Assembly (NCBI RefSeq): GCF_013359775.1
Contig: NZ_JABMCI010000034.1
Span: 1 to 49,856, forward strand
Reading direction: 5' to 3'
Length of the DNA stretch: 49,856 nucleotides
Source of the DNA: Cellulomonas humilata
Lineage (GTDB): Bacteria > Actinomycetota > Actinomycetes > Actinomycetales > Cellulomonadaceae
How positions within the stretch are numbered: the stretch's first letter is position 1; every line of letters begins with the position of its first letter. The translations under genes were made by a program, and so were the position numbers. Shown here piece by piece: positions 42,161 to 49,856 of the stretch. The notes under the pieces were generated by a model. The model searched no databases. It saw only the letters and a program-made list of their open reading frames with translations, and had not been told where the DNA came from.

Positions 42161-42696
42161 GGCTCCTCCTGGACGACCTCGAGGGTGAACGGGACGTGCG
42201 CCGCACAGACCGCGCGGATGACGCGCTCGACGCGCCGCCGGTCGACCTCGCCACGCGCGGACACCCGCACCTGGAGCGCGGGCTCGGCCGACCCCGGGAT
42301 CGGGCCGAGGGGAGCCGCCGACCACGAGCAGCCGCCGTTGTCGCGCACCTGCACGTCGCCCTCGACGACCAGCCGCACGGCCTCCGCGACCCCGCGTGCC
42401 GTGCCTCGCCAGCGGTGCACGGACGCGGCGTGCGCGACGATCTCGCGGCGCCGTTCGGTCGTCCACGTGTCGTCCGGCTCGATCCCGACCCAGCCGCACA
42501 GCCACTCGAGGAAGTCGGCGGGTGCCAGGTGCGGGTCGACGTAGCAGGCCAGCGCGTCGAGCGTGAGGTAGACGGGCGCGAGGGCATCGTCGAACGCGCC
42601 CGTGAACCGGTGCAGCAGGTCGTCCTCCTGGAGCACGGCGGGCAGCCGGGAGCTCACCGGTACCGGTGACGTCAGGCCCTCGACCATGCCGCGCAC
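42157..42696 (-). CDS. eCIS baseplate protein, phage tail protein I family (Afp12-like)
   Basis: The 179-residue protein matches the tail-protein-I type of contractile injection systems: LPAVLQEDDLLHRFTGAFDD, a CYVDPHLAPADFLEWLCGW segment and RWRGTARGVAEAVRLV (quoted in parts). It would form part of the baseplate wedge with the J protein encoded just before it. The GTG at 42696 is preferred to the ATG at 42687 because a TGGAG lies seven bases upstream and the gene then starts one base after the J stop. Confidence 0.87.
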   Translation of the reverse strand: MRGMVEGLTSPVPVSSRLPAVLQEDDLLHRFTGAFDDALAPVYLTLDALACYVDPHLAPADFLEWLCGWVGIEPDDTWTTERRREIVAHAASVHRWRGTARGVAEAVRLVVEGDVQVRDNGGCSWSAAPLGPIPGSAEPALQVRVSARGEVDRRRVERVIRAVCAAHVPFTLEVVQEEP

Positions 42697-42697
42697 G

Positions 42698-44641
42698 TCA
42701 GGGCTCCAGGACCCGGACCTGGTGGCGGAACGAGAAGACGAGCGCGTGCGCGTCGAGGTCGATGCGCTGGAGGGGCTCGCCGCGGCGGCCGGTCAGCGGG
42801 TCGGCCGCGAAGAGCTTGACGTCCTCGACGAGCTCGGTGCCGGGCAGCCGTTGGAGCACCGCGTAGACCTCGCCGGCCTGGACCGGCCGACCGAACGGCC
42901 ACCCGACGCCGTCGGGACCCCCGCGGAGGGGGTCGAAGTAGCGGTTGAGCGCGCGGACGGCCTCGGCCTGGAGCAGCGGCACCGATGCCCGTGGACGTGG
43001 GGTGATGCGCGCCACGACGGTCACGCCCTGGTAGAACGGCGGCTCGACGCTCACGCGCGCACCGACGGGGCGGCGGTCGTCGAGGTGCTCCGCGATCGCG
43101 GCGAGCTGGGCGGGGTCCGGCACGAGCTCCTCGAAACGGAGGGCGCCGTCGGCGTCGGCAACCGCGGCGGGCACGACCAGCACGCGCACGCCGCCCGCGT
43201 CCGCGCCGTCGCCCGCCGCGACGCACCGCACACGCGCGACGCCGGTCACGGCCGCACGCGCGAGCTCCTCGTAGTCCTCGGCGGTGACGGCCCTGTCCCG
43301 GACGCGGAGCGCGAGCGGCCCGCGCTCCTTGGCCTCCTCGATGGTCTCCGCCGCGACGCCGCCGGACGCCGGGCGGCGGTTGGAGACCCGGTCGACGAAG
43401 GGCACGGTCCCGCGGAGCACCTGCACGGTGCCCGCCGCGACGTTGCCGCCCGGACCGCCTCCGGTCCGGTAGCGCGGCACGCGCAGCGGGGCGCCTTTCG
43501 GAGGTACGGCGCCGTACGCGCGCAGCGTGCCGTCCGGCTCCCGGACGGCGGGCGCCAGCTGGACCTCACCCGCGGCGCGGTCGACCACGAGCACCTGGTC
43601 CTGCTCGTCGTGCCCCGCGAACGAGTCGACCTCGGTCCAGGTGTCCCACCCGGACCCGGCAGCGACCTCGAGCGTGAGCGGAGGGCCTGCCACCACCGGC
43701 CGGTGCTCGAGCGGGAACACCTGCCCGTGCACGCCCTCGGACAGCCCGATCACCTCGTCGGTCACCGTATCGGCGTGCACGGCGGCCACCGTGCCGCCGA
43801 TCGTGAACGCGCTCGCCTCCCGGACGGTCGGCGACGCGCTGTAGGGCGAGTAGTCGTCGTCGGGGGGCACCACGCGGCAGCGCAGCCAGCCTGCGCGCCG
43901 GTCACCCAGCACCGACGCCGTGTGCGACGCCGGCACGTGCAGCACGACGTCGCCTGGGCGGTTCAGCCCGCCCGTGCCGTCGCTGTCCACCTCGCACGCC
44001 ACCCAGCCGTGGCCGTCCCACGCCTCCCAGACGAGCGGCGGGTGCCGCGGGTCGACGCCGACGCCCTGCACGTCGGAGTCGAACCGCAGGACGACCACGC
44101 ACGACGGGGCGCTGTCGTCGAGACCGAGCAGCAGCACGTCGCCGAGCTGCGGCTGGTCGGCGAACACGGGAAACGGCTGACGGAAGCCCAGCTGCTCGTC
44201 GTGCCCCACCGGCTCGCCGCCCGGCCGCTGCGTGAGCAGGTGCGCGAGGTGCCGCGGGGGGACGTGCAGCTCCACGGTGGTGGTGAAGACCACGGCCTCG
44301 TCGCGCTCCGAGTGCGCCGTCGCCACCTCGGTCCCCTCCGGCACGACGACCGTCTCCTCCTGCGGGGCGGACAGCCACATCGTGACGTCCGCGGTCGCGG
44401 CGGCCGCGGGGTGCAGCCGGACGCCGAGCAGCTCGAGGAAGGCCACGTACAGCCGGTCGGGCACCCGGTTCAGGCGGTAGAACAGCTCGTCGGTCATGAA
44501 CGCGACCGTCTCGATGAGGGTCACGCCGGGGTCGGACACGTTGTGGTCGGTCCACTCGGGGCAGCGGCGCTGCACCATGCGCTTCGCGTCGTCGACGAGG
44601 TCCTGGAAGCGGCGGTCGTCGAGGTTCGGTGTGGGCAGCAC
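42698..44641 (-). CDS. eCIS baseplate protein J (gp47/Afp11-like)
   Basis: The 647-residue protein has baseplate J signatures. The N-terminal region reads LDDRRFQDLVDDAKRMVQ, then CPEWTDHNVSDPGVTLIETV. RLNRVPDRLYVAFLELLGVR and VVVPEGTEVAT follow, then a C-terminal RDRAVTAEDYEELA region and repeated beta-domains near 540-640. It links the spike complex to the wedges and sheath. Start GTG 44641 lies one base after the gp25-like gene. Length fits the eCIS branch and not short P2-like J proteins. Confidence 0.92.
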   Translation of the reverse strand: MLPTPNLDDRRFQDLVDDAKRMVQRRCPEWTDHNVSDPGVTLIETVAFMTDELFYRLNRVPDRLYVAFLELLGVRLHPAAAATADVTMWLSAPQEETVVVPEGTEVATAHSERDEAVVFTTTVELHVPPRHLAHLLTQRPGGEPVGHDEQLGFRQPFPVFADQPQLGDVLLLGLDDSAPSCVVVLRFDSDVQGVGVDPRHPPLVWEAWDGHGWVACEVDSDGTGGLNRPGDVVLHVPASHTASVLGDRRAGWLRCRVVPPDDDYSPYSASPTVREASAFTIGGTVAAVHADTVTDEVIGLSEGVHGQVFPLEHRPVVAGPPLTLEVAAGSGWDTWTEVDSFAGHDEQDQVLVVDRAAGEVQLAPAVREPDGTLRAYGAVPPKGAPLRVPRYRTGGGPGGNVAAGTVQVLRGTVPFVDRVSNRRPASGGVAAETIEEAKERGPLALRVRDRAVTAEDYEELARAAVTGVARVRCVAAGDGADAGGVRVLVVPAAVADADGALRFEELVPDPAQLAAIAEHLDDRRPVGARVSVEPPFYQGVTVVARITPRPRASVPLLQAEAVRALNRYFDPLRGGPDGVGWPFGRPVQAGEVYAVLQRLPGTELVEDVKLFAADPLTGRRGEPLQRIDLDAHALVFSFRHQVRVLEP

Positions 44642-44642
44642 G

Positions 44643-45062
44643 TCAGGCTCCGATGCTCGTCGCGGGGCGCTCGTCGGGGATCGTGTAGAACGGGAAGACG
44701 AGGTTGCGCGGGTCGTTCGTCCCCCGCAGCGCGTAGTGCACGTCGATGTACAGCACCCCGTGCTCCACCTCGTCGTACCGCACCGTGACGTCCCGCAGCT
44801 CGATGCGCGGCTCCCAGCGGTCGAGCGCGACGCGCACCGCGTACGCGACCGCCCCCGCGGTGGAGGCGTCGGCGGGCGCGAACACGTAGTCGTGCACCGC
44901 GCAGCCGAACTCGGGCCGCATGGGGCGCTCGCCCGGTGACGTCGCGAGGATCAGCCGGATGCTCTCCTCGATCTCGCGCCCCTCGCGGGACAGGGCGATG
45001 CGCCCGGTCGCGTCCGTGCGCACCGGGAACGCCCAGCCGGCCCCGACGAACTCCTGTCCCAC
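44643..45062 (-). CDS. eCIS baseplate wedge protein, gpW/gp25 family (Afp9-like)
   Basis: The 139-residue protein shows the gp25 hallmarks ESIRLILATSPGERPMRPEF, DYVFAP and RWEPRI, followed by the final beta-strands IDVHYALRGTNDPRNLVFPF. In T4 and T6SS the homologue starts sheath assembly at the baseplate. It lies 24 bp after the spike gene and directly before baseplate J, the standard eCIS order. Confidence 0.94.
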   Translation of the reverse strand: MGQEFVGAGWAFPVRTDATGRIALSREGREIEESIRLILATSPGERPMRPEFGCAVHDYVFAPADASTAGAVAYAVRVALDRWEPRIELRDVTVRYDEVEHGVLYIDVHYALRGTNDPRNLVFPFYTIPDERPATSIGA

Positions 45063-45086
45063 GTCGCCGCTCCTTCCCGCCGTCGT

Positions 45087-46922
45087 TCAGTTGATCTTGA
45101 CGATCGCGCCGCGGATGGTCGTCGTCGCACTCGCGGAGAGCTCCGCGGTCGCCGTCGCCGACACCTTGACGTTCGGCGCCGACACCTCGGCGCTCGCGGT
45201 GCCGTTGACGGTGACCTTCGGGGCCTTCAGCGCGATCGACGACGTGCCCTCCAGCACCAGGTCGGTCCCCTTGACCGTGACCTTGCCGGACGGGGTGCTC
45301 ACCTCGATGTCCTTCTGCGCGGTGACCTGCACGTTCTTCTTCGCCGTCACCGTCACCGGGCCCTCGGAGATGATCTCGATGCTCGCGTCCGGCTTCTGCA
45401 CGAGCCGCACCTTCTGCGCTCCGCCGTTGGTGCTCAGCACCAGCTCCTCCCCGTCGGGCTTCTCCAGGTGCTCGACGCGCATCCCCGTGCGGGAGACGAA
45501 CACGCGGCGCTGCACCTTGCCGTCGTTGGCGTTGACCTGGTCGGGCTCGGGGGTGTCCTTGCCGTTGTAGAGCCCGCCGAGGACGAACGGGTGCCCCATC
45601 TCCCCGTTGCCGAACGCGACGAGCACCTCGTCGCCGACCTCCGGCAGCAGGGCGGTGCCGCGTCCGGCGCCCGCCCCCGGGGCCAGGGTCCGCGCCCACC
45701 CGCTCTCGTACTGGTCGGAGTGCACGGGGAGCTTGACCTTCACCCGACCGAGGTTCTGGGGGTCCTTGATGTCGGTGACCACCGCGCTGAGCACCCCGGG
45801 CGTGGCGGCAGGATGTCCCGCCCCGACGACCGAGCCGTAGAGGGACCGCTCGGACGCCCCCGCCACGGTGAACGACGTGACGTACCCGGTGTCCGCGGTG
45901 AACTCGTGCCGCACCGCGCTCAGGGTGTACCGACCGTCGAACGGGCTGCCCATCCCGCGCAGCGTGACCGGCTCCCCGGCCCGCATGGCGGGGTTGCCGT
46001 GCGCCGCGCCCTCCAGCTCGGCGAACCCGGCGGCGATCCGGTCGGCGAGGGCCTTCGCCCGTGCGTCGCACTGTCCCTGGTCGGCCACCGACGGTGCCGG
46101 CTGCACGTAGCCGGGGCTGGAGAAGGAGCTCGCCAACGTGGCGGGGTCGGCGTCGGCCAGCGTCACGGTCGCGGTGGCCGCCGGCGCGACGGCCACGACC
46201 GCCTTCTTCTGCGCGACGTCCCAGCCCCGCACCTCGACCTCCGGAACCTGGCCGGCGGCCGTGACGGTCGAGCGCAGCCACTGCACGTTGACGCCCTTCT
46301 CCAGCACCAGCGGGTTGGTACGCGCCCCGTCGCCGCCGGCCGGTGCGGTGGACGCCTGCGCCGGACGCGTGAAGTCCAGGGCTCCCTCGACCACGCGGAC
46401 CACGGCCCCGCGCTGCGCGGCCAGCGACCCGAGGAAGTCCCAGTCGTTCACGTTCTCCTGCACCGTGTGCTCGAGCACGCCGCCGCCCGTGTTGCACGTG
46501 CCCTCCTTCAGGCCGGCGCGCTTGGCCACCTTGCGGGCGATCTCGTCGGCGGTCATGTTCTGGTACGCCTCGATGCGACGGCCGCGGAACAGCCGGTGCG
46601 ACCGGTCCAGGCCCCGCACCACGGTGTGGAAGCCGTCCGCGTCGAGCTCCGCCTCGAGCGCTGTGACCTCGCCGTCCAGCAGCGGTGCCGGTCCGCCGGG
46701 GCCGCTGTTCTGCACGCGCAGCCGGACCTTGGCGCCGATCGTGAGCTTTCCCTTGGCCAGGACGATCGCGTGCTCGTCGCTGAAGCGCAGCACGAACATG
46801 TCCGGCACGTTCCGGCTGCTGTCCACCGACCCGCTGACCAGCAACGCCATTACGTCGACCGGCAGCGGCGAGCCCTCCACCTCGACCAGCAGGGACGCGC
46901 TGTGCTCCTCACCGTGGGGCAC
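45087..46922 (-). CDS. eCIS spike protein, VgrG-like (Afp8-like)
   Basis: The 611-residue protein combines a gp27-like hub (about 1-360, including YQNMTADEIARKVAKRAGL and VNDWDFLGSLAAQRGA), an OB-fold gp5 domain (about 375-450, VTDIKDPQNLGRVKVKLP, LLPEVGDEVLVAFGNGEMG) and a long C-terminal beta-helix of short repeats rich in Val, Thr and Ala that ends TIRGAIVKIN. It is the trimeric spike that pierces the target. No effector or PAAR domain is fused to its end. It overlaps the LysM gene by 14 bp. Confidence 0.94.
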   Translation of the reverse strand: MPHGEEHSASLLVEVEGSPLPVDVMALLVSGSVDSSRNVPDMFVLRFSDEHAIVLAKGKLTIGAKVRLRVQNSGPGGPAPLLDGEVTALEAELDADGFHTVVRGLDRSHRLFRGRRIEAYQNMTADEIARKVAKRAGLKEGTCNTGGGVLEHTVQENVNDWDFLGSLAAQRGAVVRVVEGALDFTRPAQASTAPAGGDGARTNPLVLEKGVNVQWLRSTVTAAGQVPEVEVRGWDVAQKKAVVAVAPAATATVTLADADPATLASSFSSPGYVQPAPSVADQGQCDARAKALADRIAAGFAELEGAAHGNPAMRAGEPVTLRGMGSPFDGRYTLSAVRHEFTADTGYVTSFTVAGASERSLYGSVVGAGHPAATPGVLSAVVTDIKDPQNLGRVKVKLPVHSDQYESGWARTLAPGAGAGRGTALLPEVGDEVLVAFGNGEMGHPFVLGGLYNGKDTPEPDQVNANDGKVQRRVFVSRTGMRVEHLEKPDGEELVLSTNGGAQKVRLVQKPDASIEIISEGPVTVTAKKNVQVTAQKDIEVSTPSGKVTVKGTDLVLEGTSSIALKAPKVTVNGTASAEVSAPNVKVSATATAELSASATTTIRGAIVKIN

Positions 46923-47769
46923 CGGCCACCTCCCGACCGCGTGCGGGCGCCGGCACAGGGAGGCCCGGGACCGGGAGCCGGCTGCGCGCCGACGGGGACG
47001 CGGGTCGCACGAGCTCCTCGGCGGTCGGCAGCAGCAGGCGCTGCCCCGGCCGCAGGCGGGACGGGTCGTCGACCTTGTTCACGTCGGCGACGGCCCGCCA
47101 CAGGGACGCGTCGCCGTACTCCGCGTACGCGATCCCGGCCAGCGAGTCGCCATGCACGACGACGTGCTCGCGGTACGGCACCCGGCCGCCGGACGTCGGG
47201 TTGGTGCCGGGCGGCTCACCCGCGAGCTCCTGGAGCACCACGGTGCACACCGCGCGCACGGGCAGGCCGGCGGGGGTGAAGAGCGTGTACTTCGCCTGCA
47301 CGCTCTCGATGTACGCCAGGAAGCCCGTGACCCCGCCCCACCGCAGCTGGACCCACGGCGGCGAGTCCTTCTTCTGCCCGTGCGACGCGTCGGTCGGCAC
47401 GCAGCACCGGAAGAGCTGCTCGACCGTCTTCACCACGTAGTCGTCCTGCGTGCGTCCCGGCGCGAAGAACACCGACGCGTCCAGGAACATCTCGAGCGTC
47501 ATCTTGGACGGCTGCGGCCCCTGGTACTGCGGCGGGCTGGCCTTCGTGCTGCCCTTCGTCGTCGGCCGCGTCCACTTGGCCGACTTGCTGAGGGTGAGCT
47601 CCTTCGGGTTGAACTGGAAGTCGACCGTCCCGATCAGGTCGCCCGGCTTGTCCAGGGAGCCGTCCTTCGAGGGTTCGTGCAGCTCGAGCATCGCCTTCTT
47701 CAGCGAGCCCTGCGAGCCGCTCGCGGCCGTGGCAGCGCCGGCGTCGAGCCCGGTGGGGGTGCCGCTCAT
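46909..47769 (-). CDS. eCIS tube-baseplate adaptor with LysM domain (Afp7-like)
   Basis: The 286-residue protein starts with a CIS-tube-type N-terminal domain (DFQFNPKELTLSKSAKW near residue 50, then EMFLDASVF and a Cys pair). A LysM module follows near 203-250 (EHVVVHGDSLAGIAYAEYGD, LRPGQRLLLP), then a Pro/Arg tail. In phages and T6SS such proteins join the inner tube to the spike hub. The LysM module may bind the spike complex, as in gp53, and not necessarily peptidoglycan. It sits between the tube and spike genes in canonical order. Confidence 0.92.
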   Translation of the reverse strand: MSGTPTGLDAGAATAASGSQGSLKKAMLELHEPSKDGSLDKPGDLIGTVDFQFNPKELTLSKSAKWTRPTTKGSTKASPPQYQGPQPSKMTLEMFLDASVFFAPGRTQDDYVVKTVEQLFRCCVPTDASHGQKKDSPPWVQLRWGGVTGFLAYIESVQAKYTLFTPAGLPVRAVCTVVLQELAGEPPGTNPTSGGRVPYREHVVVHGDSLAGIAYAEYGDASLWRAVADVNKVDDPSRLRPGQRLLLPTAEELVRPASPSARSRLPVPGLPVPAPARGREVAGAPR

Positions 47770-47775
47770 GGTCGC

Positions 47776-48228
47776 TCACCACCCCGCGCCGTCGTGGAAG
47801 CCGTGGTGCGCGAGCTCCAGCGTCTCGGTGGCCACCTTGGCGTTCTCGGACGTCAGCGACGGACCGGTCCAGCGCACCGGAACCACCCCCTGCAGGTTCC
47901 ACGTCACGATCTCCTGCCCGGACGTCGACTGGGCGGTGATGGTGGCCGTCGTCGCAACGAGCCCCTGGCTCACCTTGGCGAGCCAGCGCGCGACGTCGCC
48001 GGTGCCCTCGCCGAGCGGCCGCGACAGCTTCACGTTGGGGTACTTCAGCCGCGTGGGGAGCTGCCAGATGCCGGTGTTGAACCCGCCCTCCTCGCGGCTC
48101 TCGAGCACGACCTCCACCCCCAGCCCCTCGCACGAGCTGAAGCTGCCGAGGCTCTCGCCGTCGACCTTCACCAGGTAGGACACGCCGACGGCGGTGTCGA
48201 CGTCCTCCAGCACCTTCACGTCCGCCAT
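47776..48228 (-). CDS. eCIS inner tube protein (gp19-like)
   Basis: The 150-residue protein is a phage-tail-tube (gp19/Hcp-like) subunit: YLVKVDGESLGSFSSCEGLG, a characteristic NTGIWQLPTRLKYPNVKLSR and the late strand ETLELAHHGF. Such rings stack into the inner tube that the sheath drives outward. Its neighbour to the left is the LysM adaptor. eCIS loci usually carry two or three tube paralogues; the others would lie to the right of the window. Confidence 0.93.
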   Translation of the reverse strand: MADVKVLEDVDTAVGVSYLVKVDGESLGSFSSCEGLGVEVVLESREEGGFNTGIWQLPTRLKYPNVKLSRPLGEGTGDVARWLAKVSQGLVATTATITAQSTSGQEIVTWNLQGVVPVRWTGPSLTSENAKVATETLELAHHGFHDGAGW

Positions 48229-48250
48229 GGTCGGCCTCCCGTCGTCCCGG

Positions 48251-49856
48251 TCACAGGTCCACGCGCACGCCGCGGCGCTCGCGGTCGACCAGCAGCTGTC
48301 CTCGCACGCGACGCAGCAGCGGCGGCGTCAGGCGCCGGGCGAGCTCGTCGAGGTCGGCGGCCGACGCCGCCGCGAACGGCGAGGGGGATCCGCCGCGCGG
48401 GCCCGGTTCCGACGCCGGCTCCGGGGGAGTGACGGCCTGGACCGTCGGCGGTTCCGTGAGGGTCTGCACGGCCTCCTCCGGGAGCGCGTCGGTCTCGCCC
48501 GCCGACGGCCCCGCCGCCCTCTGGACGGGGTGGGCCGGCATCGCGACGACGGCGTCGACGCGCTGTACGGGCAGGGGCTGTACCGGCATCGGTCCGGCGG
48601 CCGCGGGACTCGCCGGGGGCGTCACGGCCAGCCGGCTGTCCGGGGTGCGTGGCATCGCGGCGGAGGACGGGGCCGGCGTGGCGAGCGCATGCAGCGACAC
48701 GGGTGCGGGCACGGGTGCGACGTCGGCGCGCTGGACGACCGCGGACCGGGATGGCGAGACCGGCGCCGGGCGACCGGCGTGGGGAGCGAGCGTCGAGGGC
48801 GGCCGCGGTGAGGTGGCGAGCAGCGGAGCGCGGGCGACCGAGAGCAGGGGGGCGCGCTGGACGACCGGCGTGCCCGGGCGCGACGGGCCGCTCGTCGTGG
48901 GGGCCGGATCGCTGGGCAGAGGCAGCACGTCGAGGAGCCCGGTCGGTGCCTCGTCGAGGTCGGGGGCACCGTCGGCGACCGCGCGAGCGACGACCGGCAG
49001 CCCCGGCCCGGGGGCGTCTGGCAGCTCGGGTGTCGGAGCGCCGGAGCGCTCGACGGCAGGCCCGGTCGTCGGGCTCGGCGGGCTGATCGTCGGCGGCACG
49101 CTCGAGCGTTGGAGCAGTGGCGCGGTCTCCGGGGCGGCAGCGCCGGCGGGCGGCGGCGGGCTGCTCACGGGCCGGACGGGAAGCCCCGTCGTCGGGCTCG
49201 TCGCGCGGACCGGTGCGCCGCCACCTCGGACCGGTGGCGCGACGGTCGGGATCGTTCCGCCGACCGTGGGTGGGTCGATGCTCGCGCGCTGCACCAATGG
49301 AGCGGCCGTGGGGCTCGCGCCGGGGCCGCCCGGGTGCGGGTCCGCAGCGGGCCGGACCGGTGCACCTGTCGTCGCCGGTGGCTCGCCGGCCAGGTCCTCT
49401 CCCGTGCGGTGAGCGATCTGTCGGGCGACGACCGGCGGCTCGAACGCGGGGGAGGGGATCGTGGCGGGAGCGTCACCGGTGGGCCGCGGCTCGCCGGTGA
49501 CCGGGAGCGCCGTCAGCAGGTCGCCGAGCGGGCCGGTGGTCGGGGTCGGCGTCGGGTCCGGCGCGTGTGGCGCCGTCGCGGCGGCGGGCTGGTCGAGCGG
49601 CTCGGCCGGCTGGACCGGGGGCTCGGCAGCGGGCGGCGACGGCTCGGTCGGTGCGGTGCCGGACGGGTCGGCCGAGCGCTGCACGAGAGGCAGGTCGACC
49701 CCGACCTCGAGCCGCGGTGCGACAGCCGGCTCGGGCGCACCCTGCGCCGGGCGCTCGCGGGCGGGCGACACCGTGGCGGGCGGAGCGACGCTCGCCGCCT
49801 CGCTCGCCCGCAGCGGTGCGCCGAGCCCGATGCGGCGCTGGACCGTCGCGGGTGGG
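48251..49856 (-). CDS. Pro-rich eCIS-linked protein with repeated VQR motifs (5' end outside window)
   Basis: The frame stays open to the right edge, giving at least 534 residues; a GTG at 49771 is probably internal. The protein is mostly Pro, Ala, Thr and Ser and likely disordered. A motif of the form [LVP]-V/L-Q-R followed by Ala or Ser recurs about eight times (LVQRSA, LVQRAS, LLQRSS, VVQRAP, VVQRAD, PVQRVD, PVQRAA, and TVQRRIGLGAPL at the edge). The last 35 residues form an amphipathic, Arg-rich helix (DLDELARRLTPPLLRRVRGQ). A short helix of that kind next to tube genes is familiar from actinobacterial eCIS loci, but its role is unknown. It lies 22 bp before the tube gene. Confidence 0.7.
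   Translation of the reverse strand, partial: PPATVQRRIGLGAPLRASEAASVAPPATVSPARERPAQGAPEPAVAPRLEVGVDLPLVQRSADPSGTAPTEPSPPAAEPPVQPAEPLDQPAAATAPHAPDPTPTPTTGPLGDLLTALPVTGEPRPTGDAPATIPSPAFEPPVVARQIAHRTGEDLAGEPPATTGAPVRPAADPHPGGPGASPTAAPLVQRASIDPPTVGGTIPTVAPPVRGGGAPVRATSPTTGLPVRPVSSPPPPAGAAAPETAPLLQRSSVPPTISPPSPTTGPAVERSGAPTPELPDAPGPGLPVVARAVADGAPDLDEAPTGLLDVLPLPSDPAPTTSGPSRPGTPVVQRAPLLSVARAPLLATSPRPPSTLAPHAGRPAPVSPSRSAVVQRADVAPVPAPVSLHALATPAPSSAAMPRTPDSRLAVTPPASPAAAGPMPVQPLPVQRVDAVVAMPAHPVQRAAGPSAGETDALPEEAVQTLTEPPTVQAVTPPEPASEPGPRGGSPSPFAAASAADLDELARRLTPPLLRRVRGQLLVDRERRGVRVDL

Noticed and set aside
41312..44788. Long plus-strand frames across the eCIS genes
   Set aside because: They are antisense shadows; the minus-strand genes are contiguous, coupled and match baseplate families.
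41060..49856. Interpretation of the phage-like genes as a prophage
   Set aside because: Only tail tube, spike and baseplate genes are present, in eCIS order; no capsid, packaging, replication, lysis or integrase gene is visible.

Overview
The window is about 50 kb of very GC-rich DNA with GTG starts, four-base start/stop overlaps, LacI-family regulators next to secreted and intracellular glycosidases, lipoprotein-dependent sugar import, and an actinobacterial protocatechuate pathway with a fused PcaL. This points to a polysaccharide-degrading actinobacterium of the Cellulomonas type. The genus is inferred from gene style and synteny and was not tested by a search.

Left part (1-7400). The chromosomal backbone rsfS - histidine phosphatase - tRNA-Ala(GGC) comes first. 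Behind the tRNA lies a degraded tract with an excisionase-like pseudogene and paired short repeats, which looks like the scar of an integrated element. A small membrane protein and a family 2 glycosyltransferase follow. Then come a MATE transporter and a kinase-like phosphotransferase, co-directional with the LacI-family gene at 6327-7358.

Galactan/galactoside block (7384-19331). Two copies of a TGGTGACGTCACCA palindrome precede an ABC sugar importer (lipoprotein plus two permeases) and a GH2 beta-galactosidase. A GH42 beta-galactosidase faces it from the other strand. A second LacI regulator and a secreted GH53 endo-beta-1,4-galactanase with a discoidin-like domain complete a route from galactan outside the cell to galactose inside. 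msrA and a membrane-anchored M15 peptidase separate this block from the next.

Aromatic/hydroaromatic block (21671-35750). Thirteen tightly packed genes run leftwards from one divergent promoter: TRAP small and large permeases, quinate/shikimate dehydrogenase, TRAP solute receptor, a phosphotriesterase-like hydrolase, a fused 3-dehydroshikimate dehydratase, pcaH, pcaG, pcaB, pcaL, pcaI, pcaJ and pcaF. Together they would carry shikimate (and quinate, if a dehydroquinate dehydratase is supplied elsewhere) to protocatechuate and then to succinyl-CoA plus acetyl-CoA. A divergent LacI gene and an inverted-repeat operator over the -35 region supply control.

Right part (35894-49856). A secreted repeat protein with DUF4214-type C-terminal repeats has a candidate FliA-type promoter. 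Next is a large regulator that joins a MalT-like NTPase to a C-terminal SARP-type DNA-binding module. Converging on it is the distal half of a contractile injection system (eCIS) operon. In transcription order this holds a Pro-rich protein with repeated VQR motifs (cut by the window edge), a tube protein, a LysM tube-baseplate adaptor, a VgrG-like spike, a gp25-like protein, baseplate J, tail protein I, and a terminal membrane protein with two zinc ribbons and a discoidin-like domain. That last protein resembles the membrane factor CisA of Streptomyces. Sheath, AAA+ ATPase and effectors would lie beyond the right edge. This injection system is the most striking content of the window.
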